From Variovorax sp. TBS-050B (lineage in GTDB: Bacteria > Pseudomonadota > Gammaproteobacteria > Burkholderiales > Burkholderiaceae_C), in NCBI RefSeq assembly GCF_029893635.1, contig NZ_JARXYR010000002.1, positions 496,001 to 560,000 of the forward strand: 64,000 nucleotides of DNA. Direction: 5' to 3'. Shown here in pieces: positions 39,742-48,614 of the stretch (position 1 is its first letter; the number at the start of each line of letters is the position of its first letter). The translations under genes were made by a program, and so were the position numbers. The notes under the pieces are model-generated. The model was not told the origin of the DNA, did no database searches, and saw nothing but the letters and a program-made list of their open reading frames with translations.

Positions 39742-41073
39742 TCAGGACTTGAGCGTGGCCGAGACCACCTTGCCGGGCGCGCACAGGTTGGTACCGCCGT
39801 CGGCCGGGGCCTGCGGCGCCGGCTGGCCTTCGAGCCGTGCCACCGCGTAGACCGAGCCCTGTTCGGCATAGGGGAAGGGCACGCTGTAGGTGCTCTGCAG
39901 CGCCTCGGAGGCCTCGGGCAGCAGCTGCTCCACGCGCGCGGGCAGCACACGGTCGCTCTTGTCGTCGAGCTTCACGTCGAGCAGCGAGCCGATGCCGAGC
40001 CGCTTGGCGACGCGCGCCGGAAACACCGCCACCACGCCAAGCCGGCTGCAGTCGGTCACGCGCACCAGCGAGGCGCCGGCCGTGACGTAGGCGCCCTCGG
40101 GCGCGAGCACCGTGTGCACCTGCCCGGCCTGCGTGGCCTTGATCTCGTAGGAAGACAGCTTCTCCACGCGCTGGCGCTCCTCTTCCTCGAGCTGGCGCAC
40201 CTGCTTGAGCTGCTGGAAGATCGCGGCGCCGTCCTGCTGCGCACGCCCCACGCTGTTGCGCAGCGCCTCGCGGCGGCTCGACAGCGTCTGGAACAGGTTG
40301 TTGCCGCTGGTGCCCACGAAGGCGCCCTGACCGGCGCTCGCCACCGTCTGCACCTGCCCGGTGAACGCCTGCTCCGCCACCGCCGCGTTGGCGCGCGCGG
40401 TGTTGAGCTGTGCGATCGAGGCGTTCATCACCTGCTCGCTGATCGCGCCCTGCTCCAGCAGCGCCTGGTTGGTGCGGACCTTGTTCTCCTGTTCCTCGAC
40501 CACGCTGTGCGCCACGTCGCGCTGACGCTGCGCGATCTGCCACGACTCCCAGGCCTGCGCCAGCGAGGCCTCGCGGTGGACGTTGGCCTGCTGGCCGACC
40601 GAGCGCATCTCCTGGTTGTCGGCCTTGTACTGGTTGGCGAGCTGCGCCAATTGCGCCTGCAGCGCGAGATGCTGCGAGCGCAGCTGCGTGAGGATCTCCT
40701 GGCTCACCGTCGGGTTGCGCACCGTGGCCACCTGCGTGCCCGGCGTCACCGCATCGCGCGGATGCACCGCCATCTGCGCCACCACGCCGTTGATCGGCGA
40801 GGTGATCAGCGTCACCGGCGCCTGCAGCACCGCCCGCGTCGCCTTGGACGACAGCAGCGGCTGCACGAGCGTGGCGATCATCAGCCACAGCACGAAGGCC
40901 AGCAGCGCATAGGCCGCGAGCTTGGGCACGAAGGCCCCGGTCTGCCGGCGCCGACGACCTGTGGCCGTGGCGGCCGCGGCGGATGTGCGGCCTGCCAAGC
41001 GACGGTCGAGGGCGCCTGCGGCGTGCCGCTGGCGGTGAAGGAAGGGAACCGATTTCGGTTTCGAGACAAACAT
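39742..41073 (-). CDS. HlyD-family membrane fusion protein
   Basis: A 443-residue periplasmic adaptor with one N-terminal membrane helix (about 51-70), a lipoyl-type beta domain ('APVTLITSPINGVVAQMAVHPRDAVTPGTQVATV'), a long coiled coil (about 140-290) and a second lipoyl half ('EIKATQAGQVHTVLAPEGAYVTAGASLV'). It resembles Alg44/HlyD adaptors but has no PilZ domain; that domain is on the glycosyltransferase instead. It is first in the cluster, so inner-membrane synthase, adaptor and NodT-type channel would make a complete export path. The start 'MFVSKPKSVPFL' is chosen because longer frames read into the promoter region. Confidence 0.85.
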   Translation of the reverse strand: MFVSKPKSVPFLHRQRHAAGALDRRLAGRTSAAAATATGRRRRQTGAFVPKLAAYALLAFVLWLMIATLVQPLLSSKATRAVLQAPVTLITSPINGVVAQMAVHPRDAVTPGTQVATVRNPTVSQEILTQLRSQHLALQAQLAQLANQYKADNQEMRSVGQQANVHREASLAQAWESWQIAQRQRDVAHSVVEEQENKVRTNQALLEQGAISEQVMNASIAQLNTARANAAVAEQAFTGQVQTVASAGQGAFVGTSGNNLFQTLSSRREALRNSVGRAQQDGAAIFQQLKQVRQLEEEERQRVEKLSSYEIKATQAGQVHTVLAPEGAYVTAGASLVRVTDCSRLGVVAVFPARVAKRLGIGSLLDVKLDDKSDRVLPARVEQLLPEASEALQSTYSVPFPYAEQGSVYAVARLEGQPAPQAPADGGTNLCAPGKVVSATLKS

Positions 41074-41663
41074 AGCCACCTCTCGTGCAACGACGAAAAC
41101 AACGACGCCGCCAAAAGCGACGCGACTTCGATGAATGAAGAGTTGAGCGGCCGCTTTGAACGAGCGGCCTTCGTCCGCATGTTGCGGCGCAATATCAAGG
41201 TAAGGCCAAACCCGAATCCGGACTGCTTCGGCTCGCAACAAGCTGTGCGCAATTCACATCTGGACAACAGGAACGATCGAGGGAAAGTCCTACATTGCCG
41301 TCGGAGCACGCGCAATTGACCACCAAGGGCCTCAATCCATCGTGGCCCACGGCAGGTGGCGGCTGTAGAGGAAAACCGCGGGGCGTGGTGTATTCCGGGG
41401 TGCCTGCGACGCGGCGTGTTCGCTGACGCCATGGACGTGTCATCGCAGCGTCTGCGAGAAATTCAGTAACGAATCTGATCGTGTCGTCAGGTTGAACGTC
41501 GCAGGCGATCCACGCCGGCCATGCAACTCTCGCCACTGCTGCGACTCCACCTTCAAGCGTTCGCCACAGAAGAGAAGCTGCGGCGGGCCTTGCCGTCGTC
41601 GCGCGCTCCCTGCCGCGCGATCCGCGCCTCGAGAGGCGACTGTCAAATAAACCCGGACCAGGA
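41074..41663. other. 590-base gene-free region between the HlyD and MscS genes
   Basis: The divergent HlyD and MscS genes share this gap and no convincing gene is seen in it. It contains an inverted repeat GGCCGCT-TTGAACG-AGCGGCC (41149-41169), 76 bases upstream of the HlyD start, a plausible regulator site. It is less GC-rich than the neighbouring genes and must carry both promoters. Confidence 0.5.
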
Positions 41664-42602
41664 ATGAACTACATCCGCAACATCGATTGGGAGCGCTGGA
41701 GCGGCCCCGCACTCGCAGGCCTTCGCATCGTCTTCATCCTTGCCGTCGCATGGGCGTCGATCGCGCTGCTGCAGCGCGCCGTGCGTGCGATCCGGCTGCG
41801 CGTCGAGAGCCGCATCGGCGACGCCGACGGCGCCCGCCGCGCCGAGACCCTGGCGCGCGTCGTGCGCTATCTCATCGCACTGGTGATCGGCGCCGTCGCC
41901 GTCATGCTGGTGCTGGGCGAGGTCGGTGTCTCGCTCGCGCCGGTGCTCGGCGCCGCCGGCGTGGTGGGCCTTGCCATCGGCTTCGGCGCGCAGAGCCTCG
42001 TGAAGGACTACTTCACCGGCTTCTTCATCCTCTTCGAAGACCAGATCCGCACCGGCGACGTCGTCAAGATCGCCGACATCGGCGGCTCGGTCGAAGACAT
42101 CACGCTGCGGCACGTGCGGCTGCGCGACTATGACGGCAACGTGCACTTCATACCCAACGGCCTCATCACCACCGTGACGAACATGTCGCGCTCGTTCGCG
42201 CATGCCGTGATGGACATCGGCGTGTCGTACCGCGAGAACGTCGACGAGGTCATGCGCCTCATGGCCCAGGTCGGCGAACAACTGCGCGCCGATCCCGCGC
42301 ACGCGGCCAGGATCCTCGCCGATCTCGAGATCGCCGGCGTCGAGAAGCTCGACGACAGCGCCGTCGTGCTGCGCTGCCGCTTCAAGGTCGCGCCGCTGCA
42401 GCAATGGACCGTGCGGCGCGAGTTCCTGCGGCGCGTGAAGGCGGCGTTCGACGCGCAGGGCGTGGAGATTCCGTTCCCGCACATGACGATCTATGCGGGT
42501 GTGGGCAAGGACGGCGATGCGCCGGCGTTGCCGTTGCGGCAGGTGGGGGCGGAGGCGGCGAATGCCTCTACTGTTCCGAAGGAGGATCGGGCGCGGTCCT
42601 GA
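41664..42602 (+). CDS. MscS-family mechanosensitive channel
   Basis: A 312-residue small-conductance mechanosensitive channel. Membrane segments lie near 18-37 and 68-88. The pore-lining helix and following beta domain are unmistakable: 'VLGAAGVVGLAIGFGAQSLVKDYFTGFFILFEDQ'. The cytoplasmic cage follows ('IRTGDVVKIADIGGSVEDITLRHVRLRDYDGNVHFIPN'). It releases solutes on hypo-osmotic shock. The last 30 residues after 'MTIYAG' are poorly conserved. It stands alone as a single-gene unit. Confidence 0.93.
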   Translation: MNYIRNIDWERWSGPALAGLRIVFILAVAWASIALLQRAVRAIRLRVESRIGDADGARRAETLARVVRYLIALVIGAVAVMLVLGEVGVSLAPVLGAAGVVGLAIGFGAQSLVKDYFTGFFILFEDQIRTGDVVKIADIGGSVEDITLRHVRLRDYDGNVHFIPNGLITTVTNMSRSFAHAVMDIGVSYRENVDEVMRLMAQVGEQLRADPAHAARILADLEIAGVEKLDDSAVVLRCRFKVAPLQQWTVRREFLRRVKAAFDAQGVEIPFPHMTIYAGVGKDGDAPALPLRQVGAEAANASTVPKEDRARS

Positions 42603-42642
42603 GTTTGAGGTTCAGAGATTGGCTTGGCGCGCGACCGCCACA

Positions 42643-43017
42643 TCACGAGCCAGGATGGTCCACCGTCCGAACCCGCCACGGACGCCACCTACCGCAGCGC
42701 ATCCTCGCCAGCACGAGACGCCGATATGCAGCAGAGTCAGGCGTGATGGTGCGCTGCGCATGTCGGCGGTGATTGCATAGCGCACAAGCGGCTGCGATGT
42801 TCTCGCGGCTATCGCGTCCACCATCGCGGCGAGCGTGCAAGTGTTCCGCGGTACAGCGGTGGGTCTCTGTCTGCCGCCGTGTGAGGCCATACCGTGCAGC
42901 GAAGGCGGCAGGCTCGGCGAGCCACATCGGCTCGTTGCAGTAGCAACAGAGGCCTCCTTGACGGATGAAGGCTGAAGTACGAGAAGATATGAGAGTGCTG
43001 GGCACACGGGACTCCAA
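42643..43017 (-). CDS. HNH-domain protein
   Basis: A 124-residue protein with a zinc-type HNH arrangement: 'CCYCNEPMW' (CxxC), 'CTAEHLHARRDGG' (the catalytic His region) and 'NIAAACALCNHRRH' (Asn and second CxxC-His cluster). The most upstream start is TTG at 43017; a GTG at 43005 is an alternative, and no ATG is available. It is an orphan with no restriction-modification partner nearby. HNH domains also occur in small anti-phage or RNA-processing proteins, so the role is open. Confidence 0.7.
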   Translation of the reverse strand: MESRVPSTLISSRTSAFIRQGGLCCYCNEPMWLAEPAAFAARYGLTRRQTETHRCTAEHLHARRDGGRDSRENIAAACALCNHRRHAQRTITPDSAAYRRLVLARMRCGRWRPWRVRTVDHPGS

Positions 43018-43084
43018 AGTGAAAGTTGGGTCCCCGATGGCCTTGGGCTCAGAGCGGGCGCCGGCGGCTCGACCTTCCGGCGAT

Positions 43085-43125
43085 GCCCCAGCGTAGCGCT
43101 GGGGCGGTCGGGCGAGGGTGCCCGA
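43085..43125. repeat. Tandem GC-rich hairpins (REP-like)
   Basis: GCCCCAGCG-TAG-CGCTGGGGC (43085-43105, perfect 9-3-9) is followed two bases later by TCGGGC-GAGGGT-GCCCGA (43108-43125, perfect 6-6-6). The pair lies between two divergent small genes. The layout resembles repetitive extragenic palindromes, but no second copy was noticed in the window. Confidence 0.55.
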
Positions 43126-43175
43126 GCGCTTGCCACTCTAGGTAAGAATCGGGCAAAGCACAAGCCCCCTTCCCC

Positions 43176-43619
43176 ATGCGCGTTCTGCTCACTCTTCCCC
43201 TGCTGCTGGCCGCTCTCTCCGGGTCGGCAGCGCCGCCTGTGTATCGATGCGAGACCGCAGGCAAGGTCAGCTATTCGGACTCGCCGTGCGTCGGCGCGAA
43301 GGTGATCGACGCTACGCCGAACCAGGGCATCGATCAGATGTCGGGTAAGTCGCGGAAGGGCCGTGACGTGCAACGCACGGAACTCAACCACGCATTCGAC
43401 GACGCGCTGCGGCCGCTTACAGGAAAGTCACGCGACGAGATGGACGTGCTGCGCCGGAGAGTCCAGCTTCCAGCACGCGATCAAGGGGAGTGCCGACAAC
43501 TGGACGCCCGCTTGCCCGAACTGGAGGCAGCGACGCAACGCGAGACCGGTGCGTCAAAGGCGAGGAAGGATGTAGACCTGTACCAAGCGCGCAAGCGCTA
43601 CTTCGACCTCAAGTGCTAG
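43176..43619 (+). CDS. DUF4124-type periplasmic protein
   Basis: A 147-residue protein with a signal peptide ('MRVLLTLPLLLAALSGSAAPP') and, directly after it, the DUF4124-like segment 'VYRCETAGKVSYSDSPC', in which the two cysteines are conserved. The rest is charged and helical with a cysteine at the very end. The function of the family is not known. It stands alone beside the HNH gene. Confidence 0.75.
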   Translation: MRVLLTLPLLLAALSGSAAPPVYRCETAGKVSYSDSPCVGAKVIDATPNQGIDQMSGKSRKGRDVQRTELNHAFDDALRPLTGKSRDEMDVLRRRVQLPARDQGECRQLDARLPELEAATQRETGASKARKDVDLYQARKRYFDLKC

Positions 43620-43780
43620 CGACTCGCTGGAGAGGCATTCGTCCAATTCCCTGATTCTGACGCCTGGCGCAGTACCTAGAACGGATCCGCCGGAACGGGA
43701 TCACCGCTGCACTATTAGTTCCTGAAGCCGAAGATGCGAACGTCTGGTCGACGTCCAGTCGAGTCGGAGACATCGATAGC

Positions 43781-43868
43781 TGGCGGAGAGTGTGAGATTC
43801 GAACTCACGGACGCTTTCACGTCGGCAGTTTTCAAGACTGCTGGTTTAAACCACTCACCCAACTCTCC
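43781..43868 (-). tRNA. tRNA-Ser (anticodon UGA)
   Basis: An 88-nt class II tRNA with a long variable arm. The acceptor is GGAGAGT/ACTCTCC followed by G and an encoded CCA. The anticodon stem GCAGT/ACTGC encloses CTTGAAA, giving anticodon TGA. The T arm is GTGAG-TTCGAAT-CTCAC. It lies just beyond the end of hemW on the same strand. Confidence 0.95.
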
Positions 43869-43906
43869 GGAGCCCGCGATTTTACGCCGGCCGCCCGACC
43901 GGCCGA

Positions 43907-45176
43907 TCAGTCCCCGTCGGGCAGAAACAGCGACTGCAGATCGCTCAAGAAATCGAGCCCCCGCTCCGTCGGCCACACGCGATGCAGGTCCCCGCGCAAC
44001 CAGTCCCTTGCGCTCGGCTTCTTCGAGCCCCTTCTGGATGCTCGTCATCGCCAGCCCCGTGCGCTCGCTGAACTGCATCAGCGTGAAGCCTTCCTTGAGC
44101 CGCAAGGCATTGAGCATGAACTCGAATGGCAGGTCGGCGAGCGCGACCTCGTCGCTTTGCGAGACGGCGGCGCCGGCGCGGGCGTTCTCCATGTAGAGGC
44201 GCGGTTCGCGAAAGCGCACCTGGCGCACGATGCGGTGGGCGAAGCTGAGCTTGCTGTGCGCGCCGGCGCCGATGCCGAGGTAGTCGCCGAACTGCCAATA
44301 GTTGAGGTTGTGCGTGCAGGTGTGGCCGCTGCGCGCATAGGCCGAGACCTCGTAGCGCGCCATGCCGGTCGCGGCGGTGCGCTCGGTGATGCGGTCGAGC
44401 ATGGCGTAGGCGATGTCGTCCTCGGGCAGCACGGGCGGGAACTTGGCGAACCAGGTGTTGGGCTCGATCGTGAGGTGATAGACCGACAGATGCGGCGGCG
44501 CGAGCGCCAGGGCCTGCGACAGGTCGGCATCGAGGCCCTCGAGCGTCTGGCCCGGCAGCGCGTACATCAGGTCGAGGTTGAAGGTGTCGAAGGCGCTCGC
44601 GGCCTCTTCGGCGGCGGCGATGGCCTGGGCGCGGTCGTGCACGCGGCCGAGCGCCTTCAGGTGCGCGTCGTCGAAGCTCTGCACGCCCACCGACAGCCGC
44701 GTGACGCCGGCCGAGCGGTAGGCGCGGAAGCGGTTGCGTTCGAAAGTGCCGGGGTTGGCCTCGAGCGTGATCTCGCAGTCGGGCGCGAGCTTGAGGCGCG
44801 CGCGCACGTCGCCGAGCAGACGGTCGATGGCCTGCGGCGAGAACAGGCTCGGCGTGCCGCCGCCGATGAAGATGGTGTGGACGGTGCGGCCCCAGATGAG
44901 CGGCAGCGCGGCGTCCAGATCGGCCACCAGCGCGTCGATGTAGGCGGCTTCGGGCATGCACTCGACTTCGGCCTCGCTCGCGGCTCGCCATTCGTGCGAG
45001 TTGAAGTCGCAGTACGGGCACTTGCGCAGGCACCACGGCAGGTGGATGTAGAGCGAAAGCGGCGGCAGCGCCGCGAGCTGCAGCGGGCCGGGCCGCATCC
45101 AGTGCAGCACGTCGTTGGCCTGCGGCGCGCCGGCGGGCGCCGCGGGCTGGATCGGAAGCACGGTGTTGGAAGCCAT
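43907..45176 (-). CDS. hemW: HemW heme chaperone (radical SAM), reading frame interrupted near the end
   Basis: HemW (once called oxygen-independent coproporphyrinogen oxidase-like) binds heme and a [4Fe-4S] cluster and hands heme to respiratory proteins. The CxxxCxxC cluster is C49, C53, C56 in 'WCLRKCPYCDF', followed by 'FIGGGTPSLF' and the HemW C-terminal domain. In the CCCC run at 43990-43993 one extra G on the coding strand shifts the frame after 'KGLVARG'. Removing it restores 'LHRVWPTERGLDFLSDLQ' and a stop at 43907, giving 422 residues. As written, the frame runs on into the tRNA-Ser and beyond. A sequence error is the simplest reading. Confidence 0.85.
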
Positions 45177-45203
45177 CGATTGATTGGTTGATCGACCGAC
45201 CGA

Positions 45204-45809
45204 TCAGAACCAGCGTTCGCGCATCAGCGCCAGCATGGCGCGGGCGGCCTGGCCGCGGTGGCTGTTCGCGTTCTTCACGTCGGGCGGCAGCTGGGCGAAG
45301 GTCTTGCCGAAGCCCGGCAGGTACATGACCGGATCGAAGCCGAAGCCGTTGTCGCCGATGGGCGCGCGCGCGATCTCGCCGACGACGCGACCGACGGCGA
45401 TCAGCGGTTCGGGGTCGTCATGGCCGCGCAACGCGACCAGCGTGCTCACGAGCGCGGCGCGGCGGTTGACCACGCCGTCGAGCTGCTCGAGCAGCGCCTT
45501 GACGTTGTTCGCGTCGCCCTTGGCATAGCCGAACTGGGTGGCGTAGTAGGCGGTGTCGACGCCCGGCAGGCCGCCGAAGGCATCGACGCAGAGCCCGGCG
45601 TCGTCGGCGATGGCGGGCAGGCCGGTGGCGGCGCTGGCATGGCGCGCCTTGGCGAGCGCGTTCTCGACGAAGGTGCGGAAGGGCTCCTCGGCCTCGCCCA
45701 CGCCGAGCGTCGACTGGGGCACCAGCGTCACGGCCAGTTCGGCGAAGAGCTGCTGCAGCTCGGCAAGCTTGCCGGCGTTGTTCGAGGCCAGGACCAGTTT
45801 CATCGCCAT
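45204..45809 (-). CDS. rdgB: Non-canonical purine NTP pyrophosphatase RdgB
   Basis: House-cleaning enzyme (201 residues) that hydrolyses dITP, XTP and related deaminated nucleotides to monophosphates. The N-terminal 'KLVLASNNAGKLAELQQLF', the 'ADDAGLCVDAFGGLPGVDTAYYA' active-site segment and 'GFGFDPVMYLPGFGKTFAQL' are all intact. Two Met codons (residues 1 and 3) could start it. It follows rph by four bases, so the two are co-transcribed. Confidence 0.95.
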   Translation of the reverse strand: MAMKLVLASNNAGKLAELQQLFAELAVTLVPQSTLGVGEAEEPFRTFVENALAKARHASAATGLPAIADDAGLCVDAFGGLPGVDTAYYATQFGYAKGDANNVKALLEQLDGVVNRRAALVSTLVALRGHDDPEPLIAVGRVVGEIARAPIGDNGFGFDPVMYLPGFGKTFAQLPPDVKNANSHRGQAARAMLALMRERWF

Positions 45810-45813
45810 GGGG

Positions 45814-46545
45814 TCACTTCGAAAGCAGTGCCTGCTTCTGCATCTCGATCAGTTCGCCGATGCCCTTCTCGGCCAGGCCGAGCAGGATGTTCATTTCGTC
45901 GCGCGAGAAGGCGGCACCTTCGGCGGTGCCCTGCACTTCGACGAAATGGCCGGCGCCGGTCATGACGACGTTCATGTCGGTGTCGCAGGCGGAATCCTCG
46001 GTGTATTCGAGGTCGAGCAGCGGCGTGCCGGCGACGATGCCGACCGAGATCGCGGCCACGTGGCCGCGGATCGGCGAGGCGGCCAGGGTGCCGGCCGCGA
46101 GCAGCTTGTTGACGGCGTCCTGCGCCGCGACGAAGGCGCCGGTGATGGCCGCTGTGCGGGTGCCGCCGTCGGCCTGGAGCACGTCGCAGTCGAGATGGAT
46201 GGTGCGCTCGCCGAGGGCGGCCAGGTCGAACACGGCGCGCATGGAACGGCCGATGAGGCGCTGGATCTCCTGCGTGCGGCCGCTCTGCTTGCCGCGGGCG
46301 GCCTCGCGGTCGCTGCGGGTGTGGGTGGCGCGCGGCAGCATGCCGTATTCCGCCGTGACCCAGCCTTCGCCGCTGCCGCGCTTGTGCGGCGGCACGCGCT
46401 CTTCGACGGAGGCGGTGCACAGCACGCGCGTCTGGCCGAATTCGATGAGCACGGAGCCCTCGGCGTGGATGGTGAAGCCGCGGGTGATGCGCACCGGGCG
46501 CAGCTGGTCGGCGGCGCGGCCGGCGCTTCGTGTGAAAGCAGTCAT
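45814..46545 (-). CDS. rph: Ribonuclease PH
   Basis: Phosphorolytic 3'-5' exoribonuclease (243 residues) that trims tRNA precursors. Family marks are '[22 protein letters not shown]', '[39 protein letters not shown]' and '[20 protein letters not shown]', with the phosphate-binding arginines present. It is followed by rdgB and preceded by the PP2C gene, all on the minus strand. Confidence 0.96.
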   Translation of the reverse strand: MTAFTRSAGRAADQLRPVRITRGFTIHAEGSVLIEFGQTRVLCTASVEERVPPHKRGSGEGWVTAEYGMLPRATHTRSDREAARGKQSGRTQEIQRLIGRSMRAVFDLAALGERTIHLDCDVLQADGGTRTAAITGAFVAAQDAVNKLLAAGTLAASPIRGHVAAISVGIVAGTPLLDLEYTEDSACDTDMNVVMTGAGHFVEVQGTAEGAAFSRDEMNILLGLAEKGIGELIEMQKQALLSK

Positions 46546-46608
46546 GGATGGGGGTGAGTGAGTGTTGGGAAACAGGCCGCCGCGCCGGATGGCGCGGACG
46601 GCGCGCGA

Positions 46609-47518
46609 TCAGATCTTCTTGGCGGCCGAGCGGCGGATGGCTTCGTTGATCTCGGCGATCGAACGCTCGATGGCGTCTTCGTCGAGGTCGTCGAGTTCGC
46701 CGTCCGCGGGCATGCCGGCCTGGATGGTGGAGGCGAAGACGCCGTCGCTGATGGAGTCGGTGGACACCGCGCGCTCTTCGCCCGCGGTCTTGTCGGGCAT
46801 CTCCCACTCGAGCGCGATCAGCGTGACGTTGTCGCTGTGGGCGCCGCCCTTGCGCAGCGCCATTTCGGCGAGGTCGGGGGCGGCGTCGGACACTGGCTTG
46901 TCGGACGAGAGGGTGTGCACGATCACGGCATCGTCGAGCACGCCCCAGACGCCGTCGGAGCACAGCATGATGCGGTCGCCGCGCTGCAGTTGCAGCGGGG
47001 CCGAGATGTCGAACAGCGGCGTGGTCGGCGAGCCGAGGCAGGTGAGCAGCAGGTTGCGGTTGACGGGCGCGTCGGAGCCGCTCGGGCGCGGGCGCTCCGC
47101 ATGCGAATGGTCGCGCGTGCGCGTGAGCAGGCGGCCGTCGCGCACCACGTACAGGCGCGAGTCGCCGCAGTGCATCCAGATGGCCGACGAGTTCTGCAGC
47201 AGGGCCGCGACCACGGTGGTGCGCGGGGTGTCGAGCATGGCCTTCTGGCTGGCGTACCGCATGATCTGCTGGTGCGCCGTCATGGCCGATTCGGCGAGGA
47301 AGGCCTTCGGGTCCTTGACCATCGGCCGGGCCTCGCGCTGGTAGAGCGCCGCGATGGTCTGCAGCGCGAGCTGCGCCGCGACCTCGCCTTCTGGGTGGCC
47401 GCCCATGCCGTCGGCGAGCACGAAGAGGCCCGACTCCCGCGTGTAGCAATAGCCCATGCGGTCTTCGTTCTTGAGGCGGCCGCCCTTCCGGCATGACCTG
47501 GAATACCGAGAATTTCAT
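46609..47518 (-). CDS. PP2C-type serine/threonine phosphatase, reading frame interrupted near the start
   Basis: Metal-dependent protein phosphatase of 302 residues when corrected. 'VLADGMGGHPEGEVAA', 'HCGDSRLYVVRDG', 'RIMLCSDGVWGVLDD' and 'HSDNVTLIALE' are the PP2C motifs with their metal-binding aspartates. The N-terminus 'MKFSVFQVMPEG' starts in a four-base overlap with the kinase stop. One extra G in the CCC run at 47483-47485 then breaks the frame before 'MGYCYTRESG'. Deleting it gives the continuous 'GRLKNEDRMGYCYT' expected for the family. It should reverse phosphorylation by the neighbouring kinase. Confidence 0.85.
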
Positions 47519-48522
47519 GCGGGACGCGTCGTGGGTGCCGCCGCCTTGGGCAGGGCTTTCTTGTCGAAGGAGCGGATGTTGTCGAGCGAAAGCCGCACCT
47601 TCTCGCCGACGGTGAGCTTGGTGTAGCGCCGCTCGCCTTCGCGGCTCAGTTCCTTCTGGAGCGCGAAGACCGACTGCGGCCGCGAGAGCGGATCGAGCGA
47701 CATGCACCACTCGACCACCTCGATGAGGTTGTCCGAATACACGCCGCGCAGGCGCGACAGCGAAAGGCTGAGCCGGTCCTTTTCGATGCGCCGCGGCGCG
47801 TCGTTGGGCGGATAGCCCTGCATGCACGCGTAGATGCAGGCGCCGATGGCGTAGATGTCGGTCCACGGGCCCATGGAGGAGTCGCGCCGGTACATCTCGG
47901 GCGCGGCGAAGCCGGGCGTGTACATCGGGCGGATGAAGATGCCTTCCTTGCTCAGCACCTCGCGCGCGGCGCCGAAGTCGATCAGCACCGCGCGGTCCTC
48001 GTCGGTCACGAAGATGTTGGCCGGCTTGATGTCGAGGTGCAGCATCTTGTACTGGTGCACGATGCGCAGCCCGCGCAGGATCTCGTCGAACAGCGAGCGG
48101 ATGGTCGATTCGCGGAACACCTTGGGCCGCTTGAGGTCGCGCGCGGTGACGACGAAGTCCTGCAGGGTCGCGCCCTCCAGGTAGTTCATCACCATGTAGA
48201 CGGTTTCGTTCTCGCGGAAGAAATTGAGCACGCTGACCACCGACGCGTGTGAGATCTGCGCGAGCGAGCGCCCTTCCTCGAAGAAGCTCTTCAGGCCCAG
48301 CCGGTAGAGCGAGAGCTTCTCCGGCGGCACCTCGGGCGTGAGTTCGCCGGGGCCGCGCGTGGCGAGCGAGGAAGGCAGGTATTCCTTGATGGCGACCTGC
48401 TGCCCGCTCGGGTCGATGGCGAGGTAGACGACGCCAAACCCACCCGCGGAAAGCCGGCGAACGATGCGGTAACCGCCAATGACCGTATCGGGCGGCAGGG
48501 GCGAAGGCTTGACCTTTGACAT
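47515..48522 (-). CDS. Hanks-type serine/threonine protein kinase
   Basis: A 335-residue cytoplasmic kinase. The glycine loop is 'LSAGGFGVVYLA', the ATP lysine is in 'VAIKEYLP', the catalytic loop is 'LHLDIKPANIF' (HLD in place of HRD) and the metal site is 'LIDFGAARE'. There is no membrane segment or PASTA domain. The chosen start (MSKVKPSPLPPD) fits the family; longer frames overlap the yicC promoter region. Its stop overlaps the PP2C start, so kinase and phosphatase are made together. The order rph-PP2C-kinase-yicC is shared by many Burkholderiales; substrates are unknown. Confidence 0.92.
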   Translation of the reverse strand: MSKVKPSPLPPDTVIGGYRIVRRLSAGGFGVVYLAIDPSGQQVAIKEYLPSSLATRGPGELTPEVPPEKLSLYRLGLKSFFEEGRSLAQISHASVVSVLNFFRENETVYMVMNYLEGATLQDFVVTARDLKRPKVFRESTIRSLFDEILRGLRIVHQYKMLHLDIKPANIFVTDEDRAVLIDFGAAREVLSKEGIFIRPMYTPGFAAPEMYRRDSSMGPWTDIYAIGACIYACMQGYPPNDAPRRIEKDRLSLSLSRLRGVYSDNLIEVVEWCMSLDPLSRPQSVFALQKELSREGERRYTKLTVGEKVRLSLDNIRSFDKKALPKAAAPTTRPA

Positions 48523-48614
48523 AATCCGGGAGTTTCGCCCGAAGGCGATGGTGCGGCAAGCGAACGCCGGGCCGACGCCTCGGTGCATGCAAGCAAAAAC
48601 CACAGAGAGGCGCA

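Noticed and set aside
43620..43868. tRNA-Ser as an integration site for a genomic island
   Set aside because: No integrase gene and no direct repeat of the tRNA 3' end was found in the flanking DNA.
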